A stretch of DNA of 64,000 nucleotides. Source: Salvia splendens (taxonomy: Eukaryota > Streptophyta > Magnoliopsida > Lamiales > Lamiaceae). The stretch is taken from positions 9,610,001 through 9,674,000 of the forward strand of contig NC_056046.1 of the NCBI RefSeq assembly GCF_004379255.2, in the 5' to 3' direction. A model generated the notes under the pieces. The model saw nothing but the letters and a program-made list of their open reading frames with translations. It was not told the DNA's origin and ran no database searches. This document shows, in pieces, positions 36,796 through 48,312 of this stretch (its first letter is position 1; each line of letters opens with the position of its first letter). A program made the position numbers and the translations under genes.

Positions 36796-37054
36796 CTCCC
36801 TCCGTCCCTAAAGAATATGCACTTTATGGATGACATGAGTTTTAATGTAAAATTGGTAAAGTAAGAGAGATGTAGAGAGAAAAAGTAAGTAAAATATTGT
36901 TAGTGGAGAATGAGTCTCACCTCATTAGAGAGAAGAGACTTTACAATATTAGAAAATGCATATTCTTGTGGAACGGACTAAAAAGGAAAGAGTGCATATT
37001 CTTGTGGGACGGACTAAAAAAGAAAGAGTGTATATTCTTGTGGGACGGAGGGAG
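36796..37054. mobile_element. Stowaway-like MITE with internal tandem repeat
   Basis: Ends CTCCCTCCGTCCC and GGGACGGAGGGAG form a perfect 13-base inverted repeat flanked by TA (36794-36795 and 37055-37056). The right end is expanded: a 36-base unit starting TGCATATTCTTGTGG is repeated at 36957, 36993 and, partially, 37029. Confidence 0.9.
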
Positions 37055-37059
37055 TAATA

Positions 37060-38365
37060 TATAACTAATACAAATATGGAATGATGATGTACATTGTATA
37101 TAAATGTATATCGCAGCCTCTCATTAATTAAAATGGAAAGAAATAACAAGGAAATGAGCAGGAAAAGAAAAAAATGAATGTTTCTAAATGAATTTGTTAT
37201 GTCGTTTTCTGAAATCGATTTCTGTGGCTCTTCATATGCATGGGAAATTCTACTGCAAAGAAACGTCCTTGACTAGCTAGTCTGGTTAGTCTGTATTACA
37301 TTTTTAATTCCACCAACAAAGTGCTATAATTCACGTTAATGCGTTCTTTGAGTTCTTTCTGTTGATTATATTATTAATCATTAATTAGATTAACTCAATT
37401 AATAGCGTATTATATTAAAAATTCAAATTAAAATCATTCACTATTACGATAATAAGAACTATTTTCAACTCTTTGATCATGAAATTTACGTTGAAATACG
37501 CCCTATATTAATGTATCTTAAAATTTATATTAAATATATATTTATATTTGTATATAATTAATTTCTTTTATGTTGGTGCTTCTTGTATGTTAAACAATTT
37601 TATACATCACGTGTATTTTTATGAAAATTGTAGATCATACAAAGATTAATAGTATATTAATTGCTAATCATAAAACAACTTTGGCGATGTTCAACGGTTG
37701 TCTTAATTATGGCATCATGCTGTTTTGTCGGACTCACATTTTGAAATAAATGAACGATGGTGCGATCTAAATAGAATTTTGTGTCATGAGAAAATCATGA
37801 GCTAAATCAAAAAAAAAGTGAAACAAAAACTTTTATTAATTTGTATCCACATTAATTGCATTTTACACGTAATTGTATGGAAAACTTATACCCAACGTGC
37901 TTATATATGGAGTTCCAAGCATGTATCAAAATGCGTACTTAGGTGTAGACTGCAGTATAAAGATCTCAATTAACAAGACACAACATACTTTTATTAGATG
38001 AGTATAGCCAGAAAAGAATGAGAATATGAAAACTCTTAATTTCTATTGATAGATTTGTCAAATTTGACCAGGACTGAACAATGAGCAGGCTTACCCTGAC
38101 CCTACCCAAATCAAAAGGCTTCGGTCCACAAACCACCGTTAATTAGGTCGCACGACAAGATGCTCAGGCTCAGAGGCTGAGCCCAAACTTTGACACCTCA
38201 AAATTGTACTTTAACTAAATAAACCAAGGATGGAAAAGTTGAAAATGGATATATAACTAAAAGTGAGAATAGGATGAGAATCAATTATTGATGTGAGATA
38301 GCTTGACTTGATCAACATTAAAGGAGGAGTTTTCTAGTTTAGGTAGTAGGGTATGCCCTGTTGAG
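37060..38365. other. AT-rich intergenic DNA, nothing recognised
   Basis: No gene or repeat identified. Confidence 0.5.
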
Positions 38366-38370
38366 ATTGA

Positions 38371-38936
38371 TGCTTTGTTTTTTATCCATTTACGTGTCTA
38401 AGGGAAGTTGATACTTTTCATGTGGCCTTGGAAGTGTATTTCTTGTTTATGATTCATATTCTTGCAAATTTCTATAATTATATCAGTGGAGAAGATATAG
38501 GTGGACAGTGTAACGTGCAAGGTGGAGTCCATGGATATGGAGGATCGGATAGTCGAAAGTTTTTAGGTTTCCATCGTAGTGATGACAAACTGTCAGACGG
38601 CTGTCGACTTTAATAATGTGAAAGTTTCAATACACGCGTGATAAACAACTTTGTCTTTTTTTTTATCTATTTATGGATATAAGGAAAGTTGATACTTTTC
38701 ATGTGGCCTTAGAAATGTAATTCTGGTATTCATTCAAATTGCAATAATTGATTCAATGGAAAAAGATATAGGTGGACATTAATGTAACATGTGAGGTGTA
38801 GTAGTCCATGGATATGGCAGATCGAGTAGGTGGAACTTTTTCCTTTGTTCATACCGGAATGATGGTGTACTGTCGGCCGACTGTCGATAATAATAATAAT
38901 AATAATGTGAAAATTTTAATACACGCATGATATCAA
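38371..38936 (+). repeat. Diverged tandem duplication of about 280 bp
   Basis: Copy one (38371-38647) and copy two (38649-38936) share ordered blocks: GGAAGTTGATACTTTTCATG-type text, GTGGCCTT, AGATATAGGTGGACA, TCCATGGATATGG, and ACACGCRTGATA at the end. The copies differ by many substitutions and small indels. The open frame at 38422-38613 falls in copy one and is not preserved in copy two, so it is not called a gene. Confidence 0.75.
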
Positions 38937-39495
38937 TCGGATAAGAATACAAACAATGAATTATGTGTACAATCTCGGGCTCAACAAACTTGATTAGAAG
39001 TCTACTGAATTGTTAGCAACAAGGTGTATATGAATTCAAACAAATTAAGTAACACATTTGATTTGAAATATAGTGAGGAAATTCATTGCACCTGTTAAAA
39101 GATGTTGAACACGTTCACATATTCAAAGAAAAAAAACATGAAATTACGATGGCTTGTACGGGTATCATTTTGCAATTACTTGATTGAGCCTGGGTTGTGG
39201 TGACTTTAGAGTTTAAACAATAATAATTAATAAAGTTTATCTTTCATAATCAACTACTCCATATAATCAATAAAGTTAATGAACGCATGATACGCTGTCA
39301 CACACACTGAATGCGATAAAAAGTATGATAATATCATATGATAAAATTTCTTGCACTCAAATGCGGTTTAGTGAAACAATTGATCATCAAGTTACTCAGT
39401 CATTAGTTACTACTTAATTACTACACATGAAATAAATCATAATCGGCTTCTAATCTATAAATATACAAATAAAATAAAATTGCATAAAACAGTCC
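38937..39495. other. AT-rich intergenic DNA
   Basis: Nothing recognised between the tandem duplication and the nested transposon stack. Confidence 0.5.
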
Positions 39496-39788
39496 GCGAA
39501 TTATAACTAGGAATGGATCCTCTGCGGTGGGGAGGAAACACAGCACCGTGTTGTGCCTTGAAACGATGCCGCTTTGCCTCTTTCTTGCTGCTTTTTCATC
39601 CTTTTTTTACATTACTGTTCCAGATTTATTATTAATAGTTTATGGCTTAGGGATTCCTTATAATTAGAATTAAAATAACAACGCCGCCTTCTTTTTTTAT
39701 GTGTTTCTTTTCTTCCTTTTTATATTTCTATTTCTTTAATAATTAAATTTGTAAATTAGTTATTTTATTATATGTTTGTAACATTATA

Positions 39789-40041
39789 CTCCCTACGTCC
39801 CACGTTACTTGAGGTGTTTCTTTTCGACACGAGATTTAAGAAAGTTGTATTTAATGAGTTAAATAAAGTATAATAAAGTAGAAGATAAAATAAAATAAGA
39901 GAGATGAGAGAAATTAAAGTAAAAGAAAGAATAAAGTATGTGTGATTAAATGATTTGTTTTTAGCTAAAAAGAGAAATGACTCAAATAACTTGGAACAAC
40001 CCAAAAAGAAATACGACTCAAGTAACTTGGGACGGAGGGAG
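39789..40041. mobile_element. Stowaway-like MITE nested in the inverted-repeat element
   Basis: Ends CTCCCTACGTCCC and GGGACGGAGGGAG are flanked by TA (39787-39788 and 40042-40043). A longer direct repeat, TATGTTTGTAACA, also lies on both sides (39771-39783 and 40042-40054). Confidence 0.85.
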
Positions 40042-40515
40042 TATGTTTGTAACAAAGAAACAAAAACTGGTTAATAATACTCCAATCTGCATGAAGGAGT
40101 AATATTTTTTCAATATAAAAAAACTAAACTAAACCAAAATTGAATAAAAATAATAATTATGGAATTAAGACTGAAATAATTGGTCAGTTCATTAATTAGT
40201 TGCTCAAATAAATAGTTATATTTTTTTACTAAACACTTAATTTAATTTAGTCATATCACTGTGGAGGATATCAAATAAATATTGTAAACATATATAAGCA
40301 TGAGTATTCCAGTTATTAAGAATCGCTAATTAACTAATATACATCGATAGGTAATGTAAAAAAAAAACACATATAATAAAATAACTAATTTACAAATTAA
40401 TTATTGAAGAAATAGAAATATAAAAAAGGAAGAAAAGAAACACATAAAGAAAGGAAGGCGGCGTTATTTTAATTCCATTTATAAGGAATCCCTAAGCCCT
40501 AACCTATTAGCATAA

Positions 40516-41344
40516 GGGCACCCACGATGGGGCGCCCTATGCGTGCCATCGTCCTCGGGCGCGGACGATGCCTCCATTGTGGGTGCTCGTCATAGGGCGC
40601 ACCCTATGCCCACGCCCTAAGCTTCGGGCGCGGAAGAAGCGCGGACGATAGCCTATCGTCCGCGCCATTGTCCGCGGCATCAGGCACCATTGTGGGCTCG
40701 GCGGACGATGGGCGCGGACGATGGCACGCGTTTTTGAATTTTTTTTCCCGAATTTTGTCTATTTAAACCTCGTTTCTCATTCACTTGTTCAAACGAACAT
40801 CTCGCCTCTCTCATTTCTTTCATCTCTCACATTTCTACCTCTCTCACATACCAAAATGAACCACGACGACGACACTAGTTCTAGTTCCTCGGAGTCAGGA
40901 AGTTCGACCTCGGAAGCCTTAGATGCAGCCGTTGAAGAGGCTATGGCAGAATGCTGATGAAGGTGCATCTAGCTCATCCAGCACGGCGACCGAGGCCCCC
41001 CGCTAGAGGATTACCGACGGGCTTCAATGAGGTTCTATCAAGAAAGGCCTCAATGCGCAACCAACAAGACCATGCCCAGCTCATGAACGACATGATTGAA
41101 GAAGTGTGTGCCCGTAACCGCCGTCGTTGAGTTTGCGTATTTTTAAATTCGTATTGTAATGTATTAATTTTTATAAATGAAATGAAGTTTTTTCTCAATT
41201 TTTCTAGTTATTTAAATATTCAAATAAAAGAAAATGCATAGGGCGCGCCTTAGGCGCCACACTGCAGGTGGGAGGGTATGAGGATAAAAATGATGGAGTG
41301 GCAGTGCATAGGACACGCCTAAGGGCACCCCATTGCTAATGCTC
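40516..41344. mobile_element. PIF/Harbinger deletion derivative nested in the inverted-repeat element
   Basis: The ends, GGGCACCCACGATGGGG at the left and GAGCATTAGCAATGGGG as the reverse complement of the right, are flanked by TAA (40513-40515 and 41345-41347). The subterminal DNA is GC-rich and built of GCGCCCTATGC and GGACGATGG-type repeats. Inside lie only the start and end of a transposase gene (see 40856-41130). The insertion interrupts the right arm of the surrounding element. The left arm keeps the uninterrupted sequence, so the borders are confirmed by comparison. Confidence 0.9.
40856..41130 (+). pseudogene. Harbinger transposase gene reduced to its two ends
   Basis: The ATG at 40856 begins MNHDDDTSSSSSESGSSTSE, an acidic and Ser-rich N-terminus of the kind that opens plant HARBI1-like transposases, and stops at 40955-40957. 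A second frame from about 41002 reads ARGLPTGFNEVLSRKASMRN to MIEEVCARNRRR with a stop at 41128-41130, matching the C-terminal fragment near 14115. Everything between, including the DDE nuclease core, is gone. Confidence 0.7.
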
Positions 41345-41490
41345 TAAGATAAAATAATAAATATGGAACGGTAATGTGAAAAAAGAATGAAAAAGCAGCA
41401 AGAAAGAGGCAAAGCAGCGTCGTTTCAAGACACAAACGGTATTGTGCTATGTTTCCTCCCCACTGCAGAGGATCCAGTCCCCTTATAACT

Positions 41491-42845
41491 GCCCCTTCGC
41501 GAAAACCTATGTTTAATGATGTTGCTTCTGTTTTAATGAAATCAAGATCGATGCAAGAATCGAGAAATAGCAAACGAAAGAAATCAATTTAGAATTACGT
41601 AGGAGTATATAAAAAATAGAGACAAATATAGAATATAAGCATCCTAAGTTTAATACTTACAATGTAGTTTGTATTAATTTCAGTATTTTTTTCACATTTC
41701 GATTCATTTTTCTATCAAGGAGTTAAATGTACGTAATACTAGTTATCAAGGAATCATAATAGTTATCAAATAATCATAATAGTACTACATAAAAGAGATA
41801 TTGTGCGTGAACCAGCTTGACCAAAACCTCAAACTTAAAAACAAGCCTAAATAAAAATTTGGTAGTACTACTTTTTAAATTATTTTAATACTAAAATTTA
41901 AAAACGCACCCAATTGGTTATGCATAAGGCTTACTCTAATTCTATAGATTACAACAGAATTGAAATACGTATGTTAATCGAATGAAATAATAGCCCAAAT
42001 AGATAATCAAAACTGAAAGAATTAAAACATTGGTTATCTAATTAACAGACCGGGTATAATTGATTGATTATTCAATTAACCAATAATGATCGAAATAATT
42101 AATCGATTAGCCAGAAATAATAGAAATAAACTTTTGAGTGTGTGTTGCTTGGTTTACCGGTCCCTCTTTATTATTCAATCTATCCTCTTCCTCACTATTA
42201 TTGTATTGATGGGGGAAAATCAAAATTCAAAAGATGCAAGTACACAAAGAAAATTATCCCAAGGTAAGAAGTTCAATATGCAAACGAGGTTGTTTTGGCT
42301 CAATTTGAAACCGTCCCACTTTTAATTCTCAACATCGATTTTAGCTTCTTTACTTTTCATTTTTCACCCATCACTTGAAATGAATATATATTGATGGTGA
42401 ACACATTTTAAACTTTGAAGCAACACACTCAATCAATTCCACCTGCGCTCTTAAAATAATCTGAATCAAATCAAAATCAAAATTTTAGTTATTGGTTAAT
42501 TGTTAATTATCTTATTTGGTTTGATTATCTGCTAATTACTAACTAACTAATTGCATATGAAATAGAGTATATTTGCTTATAGTCATGAATTATTGTATAA
42601 CTAGGCTAACACACAATTGTGTTTTTATTATATTTTCAACCCACATTTTTGTATTCAATAAATAATTAGTAGGGGTGTGCAATTTAGTGGGCTAGACAAA
42701 ATTTAAAATATTGTTTGGTTAAGTGTGTTGGATCCAATAATAAATCTAAAATAATGTTACACATAATTAATGTTGGGTTTTGGGTAAACAACATTAATTA
42801 ATATGCGAACCAACGGAAAGGAAAACCTTCTTAAATTTTGTAAGC
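41491..42845. other. Intergenic DNA upstream of the thioesterase gene
   Basis: AT-rich. The ORF at 42086-42325 has no motif. The promoter of the gene starting at 42912 must lie in the right part, but no clear TATA box was found. Confidence 0.5.
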
Positions 42846-42911
42846 CCGGTGGTGACACTATTTAGGTATGGACTGAAACTGAAAGTCAGTCTCACCCAAA
42901 TTCCAACAGAA

Positions 42912-44540
42912 ATGGACTGTTTAACCAATCTGGGCACGCACGTGCCCGTCCAACGCTCACGTGACTACTCCCTCGCCGTTCACTTTTCGCGGCCCTCTGT
43001 ATATTTTCCGGCCGATCCCCGGCAGAAAAACAGCCTGCCTCGTGTCAGCTTGTCCTACTCACGGGTGAGGAGCTGCAATGCTCTGCCGTTTGACTTCAGA
43101 GGTGGAAAAGGGTACTCACAATTTCTTTTCCTCTTGTAAATTACTCCAATTGCTGTCTGTTTTCTTGACTCCATTCTTGATTTGAGATTCCTGGTGCTCA
43201 TTATTCTACTCTATTTAGCCTTGATTGTATCGAAGATAATTAGATTTTTGCAATGCTCTTAATTTCTTGCTGTCTAATATCTGCAAATTTTGCTTCTTTT
43301 GATTGTGCAACGGTTTCTCCATGCTGCTAATTTCGTCTTTGTATTTGAGAACAAAATCTAAATGTTGTGTTAAAACCACAATTGGGGCAAAGTTCATTTT
43401 TTGGTTCATTTTAACTTAATTTCATGCTGTGTTGGCAGTGGCTTATCTGGCAATGCCTAAGTCGGAAATCTTGATGCTTTACATAATTTATGTTTCCAGA
43501 ATGCAAGGGTTCCATGAAGTTGAACTGAAAGTTCGAGACTATGAGTTAGATCAATATGGTGTTGTGAATAATGCTGTTTATGCAAGTTATTGCCAACATG
43601 GTGAGACTGCTTTTCTAATATCATTGCAAAGTTAGTATTACATTGGTTACTGCAATGCGCATCCCTCATGTTCGAGCAGTAAAGGTTGAGTCTTTATAAA
43701 GACTAAGTTAAAAGTCAGAACATGAGGAATGTAGTAGACATGGTTTTTAGAAATAAACAATCGAACACACTAAAAGGTTGTTTGGCTGATCTCCAAAACA
43801 GCTTAAAAGCTATAAAACTAAGCTTACCAAACTCCTTCTAAGATAGAATTTTAGAAATTATTATCGTCTTTTTTGGCTTTAAGTAGCTTGCCTTTGCTAT
43901 GCATAAGCAGGTCGTCATGAGCTTCTGGAGAGGATTGGAGTGAATGCGGATGAAGTGGCACGAACTGGTGATGCATTGGCTTTATCAGAATTGACACTCA
44001 AGTTTCTTGCTCCTCTAAGGGTACGATATCATCTAAATATTATGGCGTGTTTCATGGATTATGCATTTTTTCCACCACCAAAATAATGGTTGAATTTGTT
44101 TTATAGAAAGTAAAAAAATCAGTCACTAGCATTCTCATTATCATTGAGAAGCTAATAAACCATTTGCCATTTGTTATGCCAATGTGATTTGTCTAATCAT
44201 ACCTTATATGCCGTATTTTAACAGAGTGGAGACAGCTTCGTTGTGAAGGTGAGGGTGGCCGACTCATCTGCTGTTCGACTCTTCTTTGAACATTTCATCT
44301 ACAAAATTCCTAGCCTAGAGGTATCTAATATGTGATCTTTTTTTTATCATTATTTGATACTTGCATTAGCTGGAAGCTTTCCAAGTGGCTGTTATTAATG
44401 CTCTAAACGTTCCTGCCCAGCCTGTTGTGGAGGCAAGAGCAACAGCAGTTTGGCTTGACAAAAACTATCGTCCTGTCCGAATCCCTGCTGAACTGAGATC
44501 TAAGTTGGTTCAGTTTCAACGGCACGAAGAGGCAAACTGA
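42912..44540 (+). CDS. Acyl-acyl carrier protein thioesterase, ALT/ATL type, plastid
   Basis: Five exons (42912-43111, 43500-43600, 43911-44020, 44225-44320, 44421-44540) join in frame to 208 residues. Residues 1 to about 60 are Ser/Arg-rich with few acidic residues, as in a plastid transit peptide. FDFRGGKG and [20 protein letters not shown] then match the plant ALT family closely. This is a single hotdog-fold domain of the 4-hydroxybenzoyl-CoA thioesterase type; Asp84 in [12 protein letters not shown] is the expected catalytic residue. The family releases fatty acids or 3-oxo acids from acyl-ACP in plastids, and in some species feeds methylketone synthesis. All introns are GT-AG. An upstream in-frame GTG was not used as a start. 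It converges with the nuclease gene on the other strand, 301 bases apart. The substrate cannot be read from the sequence. Confidence 0.93.
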
Positions 44541-44841
44541 ACTTGGTGGAATCCATAATTGGAATTCATACGGGATGCCAATTGTGGGAAGAGACAGCTT
44601 ACGCCTTACAACCAATTGTTTCATCAAATTTAACCTTTTTAATTATGTATGATGCTAGTTATATTGGTGACTCTTTGAACTCTTCTTTGAAATAAATAAA
44701 TTGTGATAAATTCAAATTGATCAGATCTTTTGACATTCTTGTAATAAAATGATTTATGGGACTATCCTCAAATGGAAAGCTCCTTGAAACTGTAACAGAA
44801 ATACATCGATGTATCTGGTTGAAGGCAAATTTTAAACATAA

Positions 44842-46368
44842 TCATCCAAATATTCGGTTGAGAGTGGCTGCCAAGCGAACTCCACCTTGAGCTAACCGCA
44901 GATTGACCACTGGCCTACGGGACAGAAAGTAGTCGTCTGCACAAGTAGAAAAAAAATATTTTTATATGAGGCGGATTACAAAAGATTGTTGCAGGAAAAA
45001 CAGGTATGTATGTGCCTACCTCCAAGCACTGAATCTTCCTCGACGCCTTTGTATGCCCAGTCACATGCTGCTTTGATACCTTCAGATGCATATCTGCATT
45101 ATAAACCAAGTGTGTTCAGTTTTTAGTTTGTGAAACATCTGTTGTTTCAAACTTATTTCAAGGCATTTGTGCTTGAACTTACACATCTGGACAAGATGTT
45201 TTGCTGCAGGCTCCCCACGCCTTAGCTTGGTTGGACCATACAGTCTGGAGTATTTCAAGATATAGGCTACGAGTGTCAGCACGAATACATAATATTGACA
45301 GAAATGGTGGGACTCTGGTAAGGTAGAATAAGGTTACTTACTGATATGTTCTTGTCGAGTGCACTGATAAGTTCATCCACTTCAGAATTGTAAAATGTTT
45401 CCTCTGCTGTCTCAATGATGCTAGAATCCCACACCTGTAGAATTACATTGAGTGCTCTATGTGAAAAATGGGATCTTGAATATGCGGGTGTGTTTCGTGG
45501 AAAACTCACGTGATGAAGATTTGCTTTCCTCTTGTACCAATGAACATCAATAGTGTTAGCCCCTTTATCTGAAGTAAATCCTACATGTAGAGGCTGCATT
45601 TTTTTGATTAAATAAAACACTTAATAACATCGTATATACTGTGAGCTCGAAAAAAATGAAGTGGCAGCAATTACCTGATGAATGTCCCCCATGAAATGTG
45701 ACAGGAAAAGAAGTGCTTCTGTCAGATTATCTGAGGATTGTAGAGTTCAGATCATTACATATTCAAGAAAGGCAAGTATTGAAACTCAGAATTTTTTCGA
45801 TAGAATTACTTGTAGACGAAGTATCTTGATAGCTCAGGAGCTGAGTGGTGTAATTGTTGATTGCTCCTGCCACACAGATGTCTTGTATTCCATCTTCATC
45901 CTTGCAATCCCCTATGTGCAGAAAAAAAAAATATATTTCATTTTCACATTTCAAGAATCTTTTCCTGATGATAACAAAAGGGGCTGGAATTTCATGCTCA
46001 CTGTTGTACTGATAGTTGCAGAGATCGTCTGGGGTGTTGATGTAATGAAGTGGCGACGACCAGTGATATCTAAACTTGACACGGTCTGCCCACGAGCACA
46101 GGCTGCCGAGATCATTCTCTGCGTATGATGGCAAAAGTTGTGATACAGCATCTTCTGCTGCTTTGCTCAACCTTGGCTGCAACAGAAAAACAGTCGTTGA
46201 GATGGGGTTTTCGTGTCATGAAACTGAGTAAAAGGTGAAATTCAGGAAGGTAAGAACCTGTGCAAGTTTGCAGACAATGAGATGGCCATCGATTCCCCAA
46301 CAATGGGCAATTGGTATGTAGAATACAAGTACTGCAAATGCTAATATCTCAATTTTGCATAAAGCCAT
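44842..46368 (-). CDS. S1/P1-type nuclease (plant endonuclease, BFN/ENDO family)
   Basis: Nine exons on the minus strand (46368-46258, 46176-46002, 45911-45810, 45730-45675, 45593-45510, 45434-45342, 45244-45183, 45093-45020, 44936-44842) give 283 residues. A signal peptide occupies residues 1-23 and mature protein starts at Trp24 (WGIDGH), whose free amino group binds zinc in this family. Other zinc ligands are present: the His of WGIDGH, the Asp of SWAD, the His of SSPLHY, the His and Asp of LSHFMGDIHQ, and the His and Asp of NLHHVWD. The C-terminus DWAYKGVEEDSVLGDDYFLS and RLAQGGVRLAATLNRIFG is typical. These secreted or vacuolar enzymes cut single-stranded DNA and RNA during senescence and cell death. 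The length fits the family (about 285-305 residues). All ligands look intact, so it is probably active. Which ENDO paralogue it is remains open. Confidence 0.92.
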
Positions 46369-46374
46369 TTCTTA

Positions 46375-47095
46375 AAAAACTGTCTTAAATTTGAGGTGTA
46401 TGCAGCACCTTTATAACAGAGTAGCAAATAGCATATAATTGTAAATGGTTTACACCAAAATTAATGTTTTAGGATTTAGTATTCTGTAAAAATCCAATTT
46501 GAATTGGAAGATTATTTATTAAAATGTCATTAAAATAGTTTCCATAATCTTGGACAAAATTTTAGCCCCAAAATATGCAAATCCACCTTTTTTTCTAATT
46601 CAGGGGTAACGGTAAGAAAATTAATTAATGCGTTCCCATTGTCACAAATTTGAAAGTTGCAAAAGGATCTCCGAATTAAAATCAAAATCTCCAATATGAG
46701 ATGGATAGAAAGGTCCCAATTAAAATCAATATGTTGGTGTATTAATTGAATTTATTATATATTTATGCATTAACTAGTGTAGATAGATACGTCTTAAAAA
46801 TCTATCATAATCCAGGTGAATAGCACCAATCACAATTCTAAACATATTATTCACAAATTTCTTTAACACTAACGATCGCATCTACTAATTAAGAAGTTGA
46901 GCACTTGCACTATCATTTTATTGAATATGATCTTTTGAATAATTATTTTAATGAATATGATCTCTATGGCCTACAATATCGTGCTTCGATAGTATAGAGT
47001 ACCCCGATATGTGCTTCAAAAGTGCCGCTGTGCATGATCTATGCAAATAATTTCTCTTGAAATCATAAAATAGCCTACATTTTGATTGCATAGCA
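46375..47095. other. Nuclease promoter region and intergenic DNA
   Basis: This is the 5' flank of the nuclease gene. No definite core promoter motif was placed. Confidence 0.5.
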
Positions 47096-47111
47096 TGTTA
47101 ATTATGATTCT

Positions 47112-47229
47112 TTTTTTTAACAGGTAAATTAATGAACATAAATTTAAAGATCGTGCCACGGAGGACTTGAACCCGAGGCCTTTGGCCCCATATATTAACC
47201 TTTTTACCGTTTGACCAACTCACACACAC
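47112..47229 (-). mobile_element. tRNA-derived SINE with target duplication
   Basis: Read on the minus strand, TTGGTCAAACGG (47207-47218) is an A-box-like and GGTTCAAGTCC (47163-47173) a B-box polymerase III promoter, spaced as in a tRNA head. The element ends in an A-run (T-run at 47111-47118 on the plus strand). The direct repeat AATTATGATTCT lies at 47100-47111 and 47230-47241. It does not fold as a functional tRNA, so a short SINE is the best call. Confidence 0.75.
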
Positions 47230-47294
47230 AATTATGATTCTATATTACTTACAGTGATGGAACATATAATATAAACAAGTAGCTGCTGAAATTT

Positions 47295-47316
47295 TAATAA
47301 TAATAATAATAATAAC

Positions 47317-47392
<76 letters not shown>
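47295..47392. repeat. (AAT)n microsatellite
   Basis: About 32 units of AAT with one C interruption near 47315. Confidence 0.95.
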
Positions 47393-47393
<1 letters not shown>

Positions 47394-47545
47394 AATGGTA
47401 TTTATTTTACATGTAATATATGAACAATTTTTAGCTTTTTACGACACATTAGATGATAACAGATTTTGACGAGTCAGTCATATCTTGAAATTGCCAAAGA
47501 ATAGTCTTATTTTATTAAAAATCAAATTTTGAAAATTTCTCTCTC

Positions 47546-47597
47546 AATGTACTATAGTAAGATATTCACTCAATGTACTATAGTAAGATATTCACTC
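47546..47597 (+). repeat. Two-copy 26-bp tandem repeat
   Basis: CAATGTACTATAGTAAGATA followed by TTCACT occurs twice in a row. Confidence 0.85.
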
Positions 47598-47599
47598 GT

Positions 47600-48305
47600 T
47601 TGTCACCCATTCTATTTTGCAAACACACAGTATGTCTTAATAAATTTTTTTGAAGAAAATAGTTATTGCAATCAATTTTATAATCAATTTTATTATTATG
47701 TTTTGATTTCTGTTTATGAAAATGAGAAAGCATATTGTATTTTATAGTAGTCAATTCTCATTTGAATTGCTAAATGGCTAAGATTAAGAAACATAATTTT
47801 ATCGGGGGAAAACATTTGGTTTTCAACATCCTCAATGTATTCTTATAGAACAAAATTAAATTATTTAGAGGAAAACAAAATATTGATGAATTTGGGCTTC
47901 AATTACTTCAACTTCCAAGGCTTCATTATATGATATGGTTAATGACTCCAACAATCAAATAGATAGTGGCCCAAAATTAATAAGCCCAAATGCTAAAGAT
48001 TACCATAAAACTTTTTCAACTTTAGTTCATTAGTACATCATTGGAATATTGCTTATTTAATGCAAAGATTATTAAACTTTTGCAACTTTAGTTCATTAGT
48101 ACGGAAGAAGTATAAAAAATGATCACAAAAGCCATTTATGAACAATAATTTCTTTTAATAATAAGCAAATGCAACAAAATTGGTCGTCGTCCACTGCCAC
48201 CAGCATCCCCCCAAAAATTAATAAACTATAAAAATCCAAATTGAACAAAAACAATACGAAAAATAGGATTAAAATTATAGTAGTAATAAAGTAGGAGTAT
48301 ATTCC
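47600..48305. other. Intergenic DNA downstream of the isopentenyltransferase gene
   Basis: AT-rich and probably includes its 3' untranslated region. No other feature seen. Confidence 0.5.
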
Positions 48306-48312
48306 AATTTAG

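Larger units (their letters stand above)
39509..41482. mobile_element. Long-terminal-inverted-repeat element, probably Mutator-like, with two nested insertions
   Basis: The left arm (39509 to about 39777) is matched in inverse by the right arm (about 40368-41482 once the inserted Harbinger element is removed). Shared text includes GGATCCTCTGC, GTGGGGAGGAAACA, GCTTTGCCTCTTTCTTGCTG, CTTAGGGATTCCTTATAA and AACGCCGCC. Both ends are bordered by TTATAACT (39501-39508 and 41483-41490), an 8-base duplication. Inverted repeats of about 270 bases favour a Mutator-like element; an 8-base duplication also occurs in hAT, so the superfamily is not certain. The element itself has no coding sequence. Confidence 0.75.

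Noticed and set aside
42849..42911. Upstream extension of the thioesterase first exon
   Set aside because: It starts with GTG; the first in-frame ATG is 42912, and what follows looks like a transit peptide.
45682..46128. 148-codon plus-strand frame across the nuclease gene
   Set aside because: It crosses introns of the nuclease gene antisense and has no motif of its own.
47160..47220. Possible tRNA gene on the minus strand
   Set aside because: Polymerase III boxes are present, but no cloverleaf can be formed, and an A-run tail with flanking duplication shows a SINE.
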